A DNA stretch of 64,000 bases from Sandaracinus amylolyticus (GTDB taxonomy: Bacteria; Myxococcota_A; Polyangia; Polyangiales; Sandaracinaceae), in contig NZ_CP070225.1 in assembly GCF_021631985.1 (NCBI RefSeq), positions 8,618,001 through 8,682,000 of the forward strand, given 5' to 3'. The position numbers and the translations under genes were made by a program. Of this stretch, positions 27,965 to 35,968 are shown piece after piece. The notes beneath the pieces are model-generated. The model was given only the letters and a program-made list of their open reading frames with translations. It searched no databases and had not been told where the DNA came from. Within the stretch, counting starts at the first letter, position 1. Each line of letters starts with the position of its first letter.

Positions 27965-28843
27965 TCACGCGGCATCGGAGGAGCGCGCGGCCTCGAAGCG
28001 GTGCTCCTCGGAGACGAGGCACGCCGCGCTCCCGCCCGCGCGATGGAACTCGTCGAGCTCGAGCGCGAGGGGCTCGTATCCGAGCGACGCGAGCGCGCGC
28101 TCCACGCCGGGCGCGCCCTTCGCGAGGATCACTCGGCGTCCGATCGTCACGAGGTTGAGCCCGAAGCGCAGTGCCTCGTCGCGCGCGACCTCGACCACAC
28201 GACGGGCGCGTCGCCACCGCCGCAGCGCGCGCAGGCTCGGCGGCGCGAGCGCGTCGGGGCACACCAGTAGCGTGCCGTCGGGCAGCGCCGCGAGCGCGGT
28301 GTCGAGGTGATAGAGGTGCGCGTCGACGAGCTCGAGCGCGAGCACCTCGAGGCCGCTCCACGCAGCGAGCTCGCGCGCCGCGGCGGGCTCGCTGCGGAAG
28401 CCGTGGCCGAGCACGAGCGCACCCCCGGCGCGCACCACGTCGCCCCCCTCGAGGTGATGGCGCGCGCGATCCACTTGGTATCCGTGGCGCGCGAGCGAGC
28501 GGGCGCGCGCTGCTTGCTCGCGGGCGCGCACGGCGTGGCGCGGGCGGCACAAGAGCGCGCGACGGCCACGCGCGGTGCGTGCGAGGACGGCGTTGTCCTT
28601 CGCGAACACACAGTCGAAACAACCGCGCACGAACGGGTGTCGCCGCACGTCTGCCCCGCTCGCGACGAGGGCGCGCACCAGCGTTTCGTGCTGGGCGCGC
28701 GCGCGATCGAGCGAGGTGCTGCCCACCTGCATGTGCGGGTTGATCCTCCAAGCGACGCAGTAGGCGGCGTGAGGGTCGTCCGGCGGCGCGCTCGCGTCGT
28801 GGACGTCGCTGACGAAGAAGCGCTGCATGCGCGCGCACACCAT
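27965..28843 (-). CDS. Amidinotransferase-fold hydrolase (dimethylarginine dimethylaminohydrolase-like)
   Basis: 292-residue protein of the guanidino-group-modifying superfamily (DDAH/arginine deiminase/amidinotransferase fold). WRINPHMQVG and CVFAKDNAVL (first substrate-binding segments), HHLEGGDVV (Glu-Gly-Gly-Asp), HLYHLDTALAAL (catalytic His and Asp) and the C-terminal GGSAACLVSEEHR (nucleophilic Cys) are all present and in order, so the active site looks intact. The likely substrate is methylated arginine or a related guanidino compound. ATG 28843 has GGAAG eight bases upstream; ATG 28828 is an alternative. The gene is convergent with the DUF6463-like gene. Confidence 0.85.
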   Translation of the reverse strand: MVCARMQRFFVSDVHDASAPPDDPHAAYCVAWRINPHMQVGSTSLDRARAQHETLVRALVASGADVRRHPFVRGCFDCVFAKDNAVLARTARGRRALLCRPRHAVRAREQAARARSLARHGYQVDRARHHLEGGDVVRAGGALVLGHGFRSEPAAARELAAWSGLEVLALELVDAHLYHLDTALAALPDGTLLVCPDALAPPSLRALRRWRRARRVVEVARDEALRFGLNLVTIGRRVILAKGAPGVERALASLGYEPLALELDEFHRAGGSAACLVSEEHRFEAARSSDAA

Positions 28844-28950
28844 CAGCTTCCATGCCCGGCGGGCTGGTCACGGCGGGGCGATGTGCCTCGGATTTTCCGA
28901 GTTTCTCCATGATTTCCGTGCGGCATCGAGCTTGCTGACTCGTGGCGCTC

Positions 28951-29853
28951 ATGCACGTCATCGAGCACCGACGCGAGGACACGCGCGCGAGCCGCGACGA
29001 GCTCTCGCCCGATGCGCTCCACAGGCTGCTCTCGGAGCTCAACGCGCGGCGGCTGCGCCCCGCGACGCCCGACACGCCGCCCTTCTTCGAGCGCGATCAT
29101 CGCCTCGCGGAGATCGAAGAGCGCTTCCTCCAGCGCGAGCGCGCGGCGATCGCCGAGCGCGCGCGACTGGCGCCGACGAGCCCCGACGAATTCGTCGCGT
29201 GGCTCGAGTCGCTCGAGGAGTCGGGACCGGGGCAGCACGATCCGCTCTTCGACTGGCTCGCGAACGACGCGGACCTCGCGTCGATGCGCTGGTTCCTCGA
29301 GCAGGAGCTCGCGGGCGAAGCGGGCTTCGACGATCTCGTCGCGCTCACGCAGCGCAAGATGGACGTCACGCCGAAGCTCGAGCTCGCGCGGAACTACTGG
29401 GACGAGATGGGCGTGGGGCACGAGGACGGGATGCACGGCCCGATGCTCGGCCGTCTCGCGCAGGAGCTCGCGCTCGATCCCGTGAAGCGCCCGATCGTGT
29501 GGGAGTCGATCGCGCTCGGGAACCTGCTGATGGGCCTCGCGTACAACCGGCGCTACGCGTACCACTCGGTCGGCGCGCTGGGCGCGGTGGAGCTGACGGC
29601 GCCGGGGCGCTGCGCGCTCGTGGAGCAAGGGCTCGCGCGGCTCGGGGTCAGCGGTGCGGCGCGTCGTTACTACGCGCTCCACGCGGTGATCGACCGCAAG
29701 CACTCGGAGCGCTGGGATCGCGACGTGATCCGGCCGCTGGTCGCGAAGGACGCGCGGATCGGGCGGTGGATCGCGGAGGGCGCGCTGATGCGGCTCGAGG
29801 CAGGACGGCGGACGTTCGAGCGATACCGGCGCGAGCTCCGCCCGACGTTCTGA
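28951..29853 (+). CDS. Iron-containing redox enzyme family protein (haem-oxygenase-like fold)
   Basis: About 300 residues, mostly helical. The centre (ASMRWFLEQELAGEAGFDDL, NYWDEMGVGHEDGMHG, ESIALGNLLMGLAYNRRYAY) and the late YYALHAVIDRKHSERW match the haem-oxygenase-like diiron/iron-containing redox enzyme family (PF14518 type). The Glu/His residues in E..HG and H..D..H are the likely metal ligands. Such enzymes oxidise small substrates with O2. The substrate is unknown, and no peptide or amino acid pathway is next to it. The start is ATG 28951 or GTG 28942. Confidence 0.78.
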   Translation: MHVIEHRREDTRASRDELSPDALHRLLSELNARRLRPATPDTPPFFERDHRLAEIEERFLQRERAAIAERARLAPTSPDEFVAWLESLEESGPGQHDPLFDWLANDADLASMRWFLEQELAGEAGFDDLVALTQRKMDVTPKLELARNYWDEMGVGHEDGMHGPMLGRLAQELALDPVKRPIVWESIALGNLLMGLAYNRRYAYHSVGALGAVELTAPGRCALVEQGLARLGVSGAARRYYALHAVIDRKHSERWDRDVIRPLVAKDARIGRWIAEGALMRLEAGRRTFERYRRELRPTF

Positions 29854-29898
29854 TCTGTCGCTTGGCGCGGCGAGGCCGCTCGCGCACACTCGTCGCGA

Positions 29899-31812
29899 TT
29901 GCTGCGAAGAGCCTCGCTCGCGCTGGCGCTCGTGACGTCGATCGCGTGCTCGGAAGGGCCCTACGTGATCGGCGAGCAAGGACTGCCGCCCGCGCGGTAC
30001 TGCCCGACGGGCACCGATTGTCGCGGGCGCTTCGAGCTCCCGCTCGGGCGCTCGGGCACCGGCGTGTGGGGCGATGGGTGGACCGCGGGCACCACGAGCC
30101 GCGCTCCTTCGCTGCTCTTGCGCGGCGAGGACGCGACGACGACGCGATGGGCGGCGCGTACCGGCGGCGCGCTGGTGAGCACGGATGCGATCGTCGGGCG
30201 GCGCGGGCCGTTCACCGATGCGACGCGCGCGGTCGCGATCGCGCCCGGGTTCACCAGCGAGGGCGCCCTGGCGCGGATCGGCTCGAGCGATCTCGTGGTC
30301 GAGCTGGTGCTGCGCGCCGCGGCATCGAGCGAGGTGCTGCGCGCGGAGAGCGAGTCGCGCTCGATCGTGGTGCGCAGCGACGACCAGCGCGTGCTCGCGC
30401 TGCAGATCGGCGAGGCCACGATCGCGACGCGGCCGCTGATCGAGGGCGCGTGGTACCACGTCGTGTTCGAGCTCCACGACGATCGCGCGTCGGTCGTGCA
30501 CGTGAACGGCGTCGCGACGGACGCGACGATGATCGCGCAGGGACGCGAGGAGCCCCACACGATCGTCGTCGGTGGCGCGGGGAGCGCGCGGCTCGCGTGG
30601 CTTGCGATCGTGCCGCTCGGTGATGCGGTGCTCGAGGCGGGCGCGCTGCGCGAGCGCTTCGCGGCGCTCACCGGCGTGCTGCCTTCGCTCGCGGGCGGAG
30701 GGCCGCTGCCGATCGAGATGACGCGCGAGGGCGAGGCGTTCCTCGATCTCGTCGAGGACGCGGGCGCGCGGCGGCTGCACCTCGTCGGCGAGGACTGGCC
30801 GCGCATCGCGTGCCGCCCCGATGCCGCGGGCGAGCTCTTCTGCGGCTATCTCTCCGAGGCGCGCGCGCGGCGCGGGACCTACGTGCCCCTCGATCCCGTC
30901 GCGTTCGAGGCGGTCAACGCGAGCGTCGTGCACGTCGACGAAACGCGATCGATCGGCGAGGTGGTCCCGATGGGCGCGGTGCGCGGCGCGCCGGTGAGCG
31001 GGAAGCACGGCGTCGCGGTGGTGCTCGAGCACGGAGGCACGACGACGTTCTCGTTCTTCGCGCGCGCCGTCGGCGCGGGCATGGTCGAGGCGAGCATCGA
31101 GGGCGCGGGCGTGGCGCGCGTGGATCTCGACGCGCAGCTCGTCGTCTCGAGCGACCCCGCGATCGAGGTGCAGCTCGACGACTGGGGCGCGGGCGTGACG
31201 CGCGTCGCGCTGGTCACCCGCGATCTCGCGGACGGACAACATCGCGCCGAGATCGTCGCGGTCGTCGGCGGCACCACCGAATTCCTCGGCGACGACTCGA
31301 CGCTCTTCGAGGTCGCGGGCCTGCAGCGCGAGGGCAATCGCATCTCCCCGAGCAGCCTCGTGTTCGACGTGCACGGCGACGATCAGCTCGCGTTCGCGGC
31401 GACCGACAACGTGCCGAGCACGACGTCGGGGCACATCCGCGCGCGCGCGCTCACTGCGCCGGTCGGGCGCCTGCACGACCAGGCGATGCTCAACATCAGC
31501 GAGGGCGCGAGCCCGGGCGATCAGATCAACCTCTACGTGACGATCTCCGGCAGCGTGATCTTCGCGGCCTCGCAGGACGACGTGATCCGCTGGCTCATCC
31601 CGAGCATGGTGAACATCGACGGGCACGCGTTCGACGTCGAGGCGTCGTGGGACGCGGAGAGCGCGCGCCTCGTGATGGGCGGCATCGACGATCGCCGCGG
31701 TGTCGACGAGAGCATCGCGTCGGGCCGCTACGATCGCCTCGCGATCGGGTTCACCGGGAGCACGAGCGGGCCCTTCGACGGGCTCGTCGGCGCGATCGGG
31801 ATCGGGCCGTGA
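29899..31812 (+). CDS. Lipoprotein with LamG-like lectin domains
   Basis: 637-residue lipoprotein (signal ending VTSIAC, Cys17; TTG start at 29899). Two concanavalin A/LamG-like beta-sandwich regions are recognisable: about 90-250 (LVVELVLRAAASS, GAWYHVVFELHDDRASVVHV then NG) and about 360-640 (TFSFFARAVGAGMVEASIEG, FTGSTSGPFDGLVGAIGIG). WYHVVF...DG/NG is the usual LamG middle strand. The protein is probably exported to the surface and may bind glycans or other proteins. The gene ends 76 bases before the ECF sigma gene, whose promoter-like motif begins 16 bases after its stop. Confidence 0.78.
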   Translation: MLRRASLALALVTSIACSEGPYVIGEQGLPPARYCPTGTDCRGRFELPLGRSGTGVWGDGWTAGTTSRAPSLLLRGEDATTTRWAARTGGALVSTDAIVGRRGPFTDATRAVAIAPGFTSEGALARIGSSDLVVELVLRAAASSEVLRAESESRSIVVRSDDQRVLALQIGEATIATRPLIEGAWYHVVFELHDDRASVVHVNGVATDATMIAQGREEPHTIVVGGAGSARLAWLAIVPLGDAVLEAGALRERFAALTGVLPSLAGGGPLPIEMTREGEAFLDLVEDAGARRLHLVGEDWPRIACRPDAAGELFCGYLSEARARRGTYVPLDPVAFEAVNASVVHVDETRSIGEVVPMGAVRGAPVSGKHGVAVVLEHGGTTTFSFFARAVGAGMVEASIEGAGVARVDLDAQLVVSSDPAIEVQLDDWGAGVTRVALVTRDLADGQHRAEIVAVVGGTTEFLGDDSTLFEVAGLQREGNRISPSSLVFDVHGDDQLAFAATDNVPSTTSGHIRARALTAPVGRLHDQAMLNISEGASPGDQINLYVTISGSVIFAASQDDVIRWLIPSMVNIDGHAFDVEASWDAESARLVMGGIDDRRGVDESIASGRYDRLAIGFTGSTSGPFDGLVGAIGIGP

Positions 31813-31828
31813 TCGCGTGAGCGACGCT

Positions 31829-31866
31829 TTTCGCAACCAGGGCGCGCCGCCCGCCCCACTCACCGG
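31829..31866 (+). promoter_or_regulatory. ECF-type promoter motif, copy 1 (upstream of sigma gene)
   Basis: TTTCGCAACCAG, a 15-base GC-rich stretch and CCCACTCACCGG. The -35-like GCAACC resembles the ECF GGAACC consensus and is 18 bases from CACTCA, a plausible -10. The same two blocks with identical spacing recur at 34174-34211. The motif ends 22 bases before the sigma gene ATG, so autoregulation is likely. Confidence 0.72.
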
Positions 31867-31888
31867 GCAGGATGCGCCGAGGCACGAG

Positions 31889-32446
31889 ATGAGCGCGACG
31901 GCGACGGTGATGACCGAGGCCTTCGTGCGCCCGACGTTCCAGGAGGTGTACGCCGCGCACTTCGACATGGTGTGGCGGCTCGCGGCGAGCCGTGTGCCCG
32001 CCGCTGCGCTCGACGACGTGGTGCAGGAGGTCTTCCTCGTCGTGCACCGCAAGCTGCCGGAATTCGAGGGCCGCTCGAGCGTGCGCACGTGGCTCTACAG
32101 CATCGTGCGATGGGTGGTGCGCGACTACGTCCGGCACCTCGGTCACCGTCCGATCGGGGCCCCGCTCGACGAAGAGCCGGCGGGGGAGGGCGAGTCGCCC
32201 TCGGACGCGCTGGCGCGGAAGCAGGCGCTCGCGGTGCTCGACGAGGCGCTCGAGAAGATGACCGAGGATCAGCGCGAAGCGTTCCTCCTCATGGAGGTCG
32301 AGCAGATGACGAGCCGCGAAGCCGCGGAGATGCTCGAGGTGAACGACAACACGGTGCGCACGCGGGTGCGTGCGGCGCGTGCGATCTTCGCGGCGGCGGT
32401 GACGCGCTTCCGCGCGCGACAGCGTTGGGGGGAAGGCCATGGATGA
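31889..32446 (+). CDS. ECF RNA polymerase sigma factor (sigma-70 family)
   Basis: 185-residue alternative sigma factor of ECF size. Region 2 covers about residues 10-80 (AHFDMVWRLAASRV, LDDVVQEVFLVVHRKL, SSVRTWLYSIVRWVVRDYVR). Region 4 covers about 115-165 (LEKMTEDQREAFLLMEVEQM then TSREAAEMLEVNDNTVRTRV). Region 3 is absent, as expected. ATG 31889 is preferred to the upstream GTG 31817, which would place the start before the promoter motif. The stop overlaps the ATG of the partner gene by eight bases. The twin promoter motif suggests that it transcribes itself and the DUF1592/DUF1552 operon. Confidence 0.93.
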   Translation: MSATATVMTEAFVRPTFQEVYAAHFDMVWRLAASRVPAAALDDVVQEVFLVVHRKLPEFEGRSSVRTWLYSIVRWVVRDYVRHLGHRPIGAPLDEEPAGEGESPSDALARKQALAVLDEALEKMTEDQREAFLLMEVEQMTSREAAEMLEVNDNTVRTRVRAARAIFAAAVTRFRARQRWGEGHG

Positions 32447-33173
32447 GCTCGGGCCGGGCGCACGGGACGTGCTGCGGGTCGCGCGCGACGCGAGGACGCC
32501 GAGCGCCGAGGATCGCGCGCGCGTCGAGCGGAAGCTCGCGGCGGCGATCGCGATCGGCGCGGGCGCGGCCGTCGGTGGCGCCGCGGGGAGCGCGGCCGCG
32601 AGCGGGGCGGGCGCAGCTGCGGCGGGCGCGGGCGCCGGCGCGTGGCTGGTGAAGGGCCTCGGCGCGATGCTGGTGGTCGGCGTGGTCGGCGCCGGCGCGG
32701 TGGTCGCGACGCGCACCACGACGACGCCGTCGCAGGAGCCGGCGCACGAGGTGATCGCGCCGCCGGAGGTCGCCCCGGTCGACCTCGAGGAAGCGCCGAT
32801 CGAGCCGCCGCACGAGGAGATCGCGGCCGCGGAGGAGCAGGTGGTCGACGCGCCCGAGGCGCCGCGCCGGGCACGGCGTCGCGCGGCTGCGACGTCGTCG
32901 TCGGAGGATCTCGCCGAGGAGCTCGAGCTGCTGCACTCCGCCCAGCGTGCGTGGCGCGCGGGTGACGGGGCGCGCACCCTCGCGCTGGTGAGCGAGCACG
33001 AGGATCGCTTCGCGCGCAGCCAGATGGCGCCCGAGCGCACGGCGCTGCGCATCCTCGCGCTGTGCGACGTGGGACGCGAGGCCGAGGCGCGACGTCTCGC
33101 GACGCGATTCTTGCGCACGGCGCGGCAGTCGCCGCTGCGGCGCTCGGTCGAGGAGAGCTGCGCGGCGCGGTGA
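32439..33173 (+). CDS. Single-pass membrane partner of the ECF sigma factor
   Basis: 244-residue protein overlapping the sigma gene by eight bases. The N-terminal 40 residues are cytoplasmic and charged (DELGPGARDVLRVARDART). An Ala/Gly-rich stretch leads into one transmembrane helix (about 68-90, WLVKGLGAMLVVGVVGAGAV). An acidic Pro/Glu linker follows (about 95-150), and then a C-terminal helical, TPR-like domain (about 155-244, AQRAWRAGDGARTLALVSEH). Genes in this place are usually anti-sigma factors, but the cytoplasmic part is shorter than a classical anti-sigma domain and carries no zinc motif. It could instead be a structural partner. Its stop overlaps the next gene's GTG (GTGA). Confidence 0.8.
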   Translation: MDELGPGARDVLRVARDARTPSAEDRARVERKLAAAIAIGAGAAVGGAAGSAAASGAGAAAAGAGAGAWLVKGLGAMLVVGVVGAGAVVATRTTTTPSQEPAHEVIAPPEVAPVDLEEAPIEPPHEEIAAAEEQVVDAPEAPRRARRRAAATSSSEDLAEELELLHSAQRAWRAGDGARTLALVSEHEDRFARSQMAPERTALRILALCDVGREAEARRLATRFLRTARQSPLRRSVEESCAAR

Positions 33174-34165
33174 GCGGGCTGCGCACGGTTGCGTGTGCAA
33201 CTCTCACGGTTGCGTGCGCAACCGTGCTCGTCGTGCTGCCCGCGCGCGCGCAGGAGCTCCCGCTCGAGCTCGCGTGGAGCGCGCCCGAGGAGTGCCCCGA
33301 CGCCGACGCGGTGCGCGCGGAGCTCGCGCGCATCGTGGTGATCGAGCCCGGTCGTGCCCCCTCGACCCTGCGGGCCCGGGGGGTGATCACCGAGGGGCGC
33401 GACGGATTCCGGCTCGTGATGACGACCGAGCGCGACGGTGAGCAGGGCCGCCGCACGCTGGTCGCGGAGACCTGCGGCGATCTCCTGCGCGCGGCGACGC
33501 TGGTGCTCGCGCTCGCATACGGAGAAGGCGTCGCGCTGCGCACCGACGAGCCCGAGCCGCCGCCACCGCCTCCTCCGCCCCCGCCGCCCCCACCACCACC
33601 ACCTCCTCCGCCCCCACCGCCGCCGCCTCCCCCGCCTCCGCCGGTCGAGCCCACGCCGCAGGGCGGAGTGCGCTTCACCGCGGGGCTCGAGCTCGGCGCG
33701 TCGTGGGGCGTGCTCCCCCAGGCGTCGTTCGAGGGCGCGCTCACCGCGGAGATCGGCGAGCCCTGGTGGCGGGTGCGACTGCGCGCGGCTGCCAGCCCCG
33801 GCGCGCCCGAGCCGATCAACGACACCACCAGCGCGTCGTTCTATGCGCTGGCGATCGGGCTCGAGGGATGCGCGGGGGCACCGGTCGACGTGCTGCGGGG
33901 CGAGGTGTGCCTCGGCGCCGTGACCCGCGGCGTGCACGGCGCCGCGACCGGGACGACCGATGATCGCGAGGCGTGGGCTCCGGTGGTCGCGCTGCGGGGC
34001 GCGCTCGGGGTCGCGGTGATGATCGGCAGCGTGGAGCTGCGGTTGATCGGCGGGCTCGAATGGAGCACTTCGCGACCCCGGTTCGACGTGACCGGCCTCG
34101 GCACCGTGCACCGTGTCGGCGAGATCGTCGCGAACGGCGCCCTCGGGATCGCGTTCACGCCCTGA
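33170..34165 (+). CDS. Exported protein with a 29-residue poly-proline tract
   Basis: 331-residue protein with a signal peptide (VLVVLPARAQ, cleavage after ARA). Residues about 30-125 form a small domain with two cysteines (APEECPDADAVRAELARI, ETCGDLLRAATLVLALAYG), a pattern I have often seen in myxobacterial envelope proteins next to sigma factors. Twenty-nine consecutive prolines (codons 33557-33643) follow, and then a C-terminal beta-barrel-like domain (about 163-331, ending IAFTP) with one disulfide pair. Translation through the tract would depend on EF-P. The four-base overlap with the previous gene makes it the third gene of the sigma operon. A 21-bp duplication lies in its signal sequence. 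Confidence 0.78.
   Translation: MSGLRTVACATLTVACATVLVVLPARAQELPLELAWSAPEECPDADAVRAELARIVVIEPGRAPSTLRARGVITEGRDGFRLVMTTERDGEQGRRTLVAETCGDLLRAATLVLALAYGEGVALRTDEPEPPPPPPPPPPPPPPPPPPPPPPPPPPPPPVEPTPQGGVRFTAGLELGASWGVLPQASFEGALTAEIGEPWWRVRLRAAASPGAPEPINDTTSASFYALAIGLEGCAGAPVDVLRGEVCLGAVTRGVHGAATGTTDDREAWAPVVALRGALGVAVMIGSVELRLIGGLEWSTSRPRFDVTGLGTVHRVGEIVANGALGIAFTP
33184..33226 (+). repeat. 21-bp tandem duplication and inverted repeat in a signal peptide
   Basis: 33184-33204 and 33205-33225 are near-identical 21-mers coding for VACATL-type heptads. The second copy forms a 10-bp perfect inverted repeat CACGGTTGCG-TG-CGCAACCGTG at 33205-33226. Codons GTT, ACT and TGT are unusual for this region, so the duplication is probably recent. 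Confidence 0.65.
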
Positions 34166-34173
34166 TCGATCTT

Positions 34174-34211
34174 TTTTCGCAACCAGCGCGAACCGGTCGT
34201 CCCACTCACCG
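34174..34211 (+). promoter_or_regulatory. ECF-type promoter motif, copy 2 (upstream of DUF1592/DUF1552 operon)
   Basis: TTTTCGCAACCAG, 15 bases, then CCCACTCACCG, with the GCAACC-to-CACTCACC distance (24 bases) equal to that in copy 1. It lies eight bases after the poly-Pro protein gene stop and about 103 bases before the next ATG. It is the best candidate target promoter of the ECF sigma factor 2 kb upstream. Confidence 0.72.
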
Positions 34212-34224
34212 ATCGAAGCGCAGG

Positions 34225-34280
34225 TCGAGATGGGATCGGCGAGCACACGCGCCTCCACGCGCTCGTCGGTCCCATCTCGA
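34225..34280 (+). promoter_or_regulatory. Inverted repeat in operon leader
   Basis: TCGAGATGGGA at 34225-34235 and its reverse complement TCCCATCTCGA at 34270-34280 flank a 34-base loop between promoter copy 2 and the start codon. It could form a leader stem or be an operator. Confidence 0.5.
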
Positions 34281-34313
34281 TCTCGCGTGCGCTCGCTCTC
34301 GAAGGAGGCGCGG

Positions 34314-35954
34314 ATGCGTCGCTGTCTCGTCACGATCTGTCTTCTGCTCGCGTCGTGCGTCGGCTCGCTCGACTCGAGCGCTGCGGGGCCGCGCGGACTC
34401 GCCCCGGTCGAGGTCGACCCTGGGCACCGTCCACCGCAGCGCCTCAGCAACCGCGAGTACGACCAGACGATCCACGATCTGGTGGGCACCTCGCTGAGCC
34501 CCGGCGCGACCTTCGTCGCGGAAGAAGAGCACGGCTTCGATCACATCGCGGAGGCGCTCGGCGCGACGCCGACGCAGGTCGAGAGCTACCTCGACGCGGG
34601 CGAGACGATCGCCGCCGACGTGTTCGCGCGCCCCGAATTGCGCTCGCGCATCGTCACCTGCGACGTCGCGGCCGAGGGCGCGGCGTGCCTGCAGCGCGTG
34701 CTGCGCGACTTCGGTCTGCGCGCGTGGCGCCGTCCGCTCCAGGACGACGACGTCCAGGCGCTGGTGAACCTCCACACCGACGCGGTCGCGCTCGGGCTGA
34801 GCCCCGACGAGGCACTGCAGCACGTGGTCGCGACGATGCTCGCGTCGCCGCAGTTCCTCTATCGGCTCGAGCTCGATCACGCGCCGGGCGACACCGCGCC
34901 GCAGCCGCTCGACGCATGGGAGCTCGCCTCGCGCCTCTCCTACTTCTTGTGGTCGACGATGCCCGACGCGCGCCTCTTCGAGCTCGCGGAGAGCGGCGCG
35001 CTGCTGGAGCCCGAGATCCTCGACGCCGAGGTCGACCGCATGCTCGACGACGAGCGCGCGATCGCGTTCGTGCAGGGCTTCGCGGGGCAGTGGCTGCGCA
35101 CCGCGCGGCTGCGCAGCCACCGCGTGCTCGACGAGATCTATCCGCAGTTCGACGAGCCGCTGCGCGCCGCGATGAGCGCCGAGGCGGACGCGTTCTTCCT
35201 CGAGCTGGTGCGCAACGACGCGGTGCCGGTCACCGAGATGCTCACGAGCGACGCGCACTTCGTCGACGCGCGGCTCGCGCAGCACTACGGCGTCGACGGC
35301 GCGTTCGGCGACGCGATGGAGCGCATCACCATCGCGGACCCCGAGCGCCGCGGCGTGCTCGGCCTCGCGGCGGTCCTCACCGTGACCTCGTACGCGCACC
35401 GCACCTCGCCGACGCTGCGCGCGAAGTACGTGCTCGGCACGCTGCTCTGCGACGAGCCGCCGCCGCCTCCGCCGCTGCTCGAGATCCCCGACCTCGACGG
35501 CGACGAGGCCGCGAACGAAGCCGCCGCGCTCGACAACGTGCGCGAGCGCCTCGAGCTGCACCGCAGCAACCCGCAGTGCGCCGGCTGCCACGCGATCATG
35601 GACCCGATCGGCCTCGGCCTGGAGCGCTTCGACGCGATCGGCGCGCTGCGCGCCACCTATCCCAACGGCGATGCGATCGACGCGCGCGGCACGCTGCCGA
35701 ACGGCGTGTCGTTCGACGGGCTCGGCCAGCTCGCTCAGGTGATCGCCGACGATCCGCGGTTCGAGCCCTGCGTCGCGCGCACGATGTACGTGTACGCGCT
35801 CGGCCGTCGCGAGCAGTCGACCGACCCCGGGCAGCTGCGCGCGATCGAGACGCGCTGGCGCGCCCAGGGCACCTCGATGCGCGCGCTCGTGCACGCGATC
35901 GTCTCGTCCAACGCGTTCCGCAACCGCCGCGCCGAGCCGCGCGCCACCCGCTGA
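34314..35954 (+). CDS. DUF1592/DUF1588-family haem-motif lipoprotein
   Basis: 546-residue exported protein (lipobox LLASC, Cys15). Domain order is DUF1587 (LSNREYDQTIHDLVGT, about 43-58), DUF1595 (LRDFGLRAWRRPLQDDDVQA, about 135), DUF1592 (WELASRLSYFLWSTMPDARL, about 200), DUF1588 (YAHRTSPTLRAKYVLGTLLC, about 360, with a CxxCH motif CAGCHAIMDPIG at about 420) and DUF1585 (FEPCVARTMYVYALGRR, about 490). CAGCH would bind a c-type haem. Such proteins are thought to take part in extracellular polymer or surface redox work, but no function is established to my knowledge. AAGGAGG precedes ATG 34314 by 5 bases. DUF1552 follows 14 bases later. Confidence 0.9.
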   Translation: MRRCLVTICLLLASCVGSLDSSAAGPRGLAPVEVDPGHRPPQRLSNREYDQTIHDLVGTSLSPGATFVAEEEHGFDHIAEALGATPTQVESYLDAGETIAADVFARPELRSRIVTCDVAAEGAACLQRVLRDFGLRAWRRPLQDDDVQALVNLHTDAVALGLSPDEALQHVVATMLASPQFLYRLELDHAPGDTAPQPLDAWELASRLSYFLWSTMPDARLFELAESGALLEPEILDAEVDRMLDDERAIAFVQGFAGQWLRTARLRSHRVLDEIYPQFDEPLRAAMSAEADAFFLELVRNDAVPVTEMLTSDAHFVDARLAQHYGVDGAFGDAMERITIADPERRGVLGLAAVLTVTSYAHRTSPTLRAKYVLGTLLCDEPPPPPPLLEIPDLDGDEAANEAAALDNVRERLELHRSNPQCAGCHAIMDPIGLGLERFDAIGALRATYPNGDAIDARGTLPNGVSFDGLGQLAQVIADDPRFEPCVARTMYVYALGRREQSTDPGQLRAIETRWRAQGTSMRALVHAIVSSNAFRNRRAEPRATR

Positions 35955-35968
35955 AGGAGGTCGCTTCG

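Noticed and set aside
28843-32088. A 1081-codon open frame on the minus strand
   Set aside because: Antisense to the redox enzyme, LamG-like lipoprotein and sigma genes, which all have clear families.
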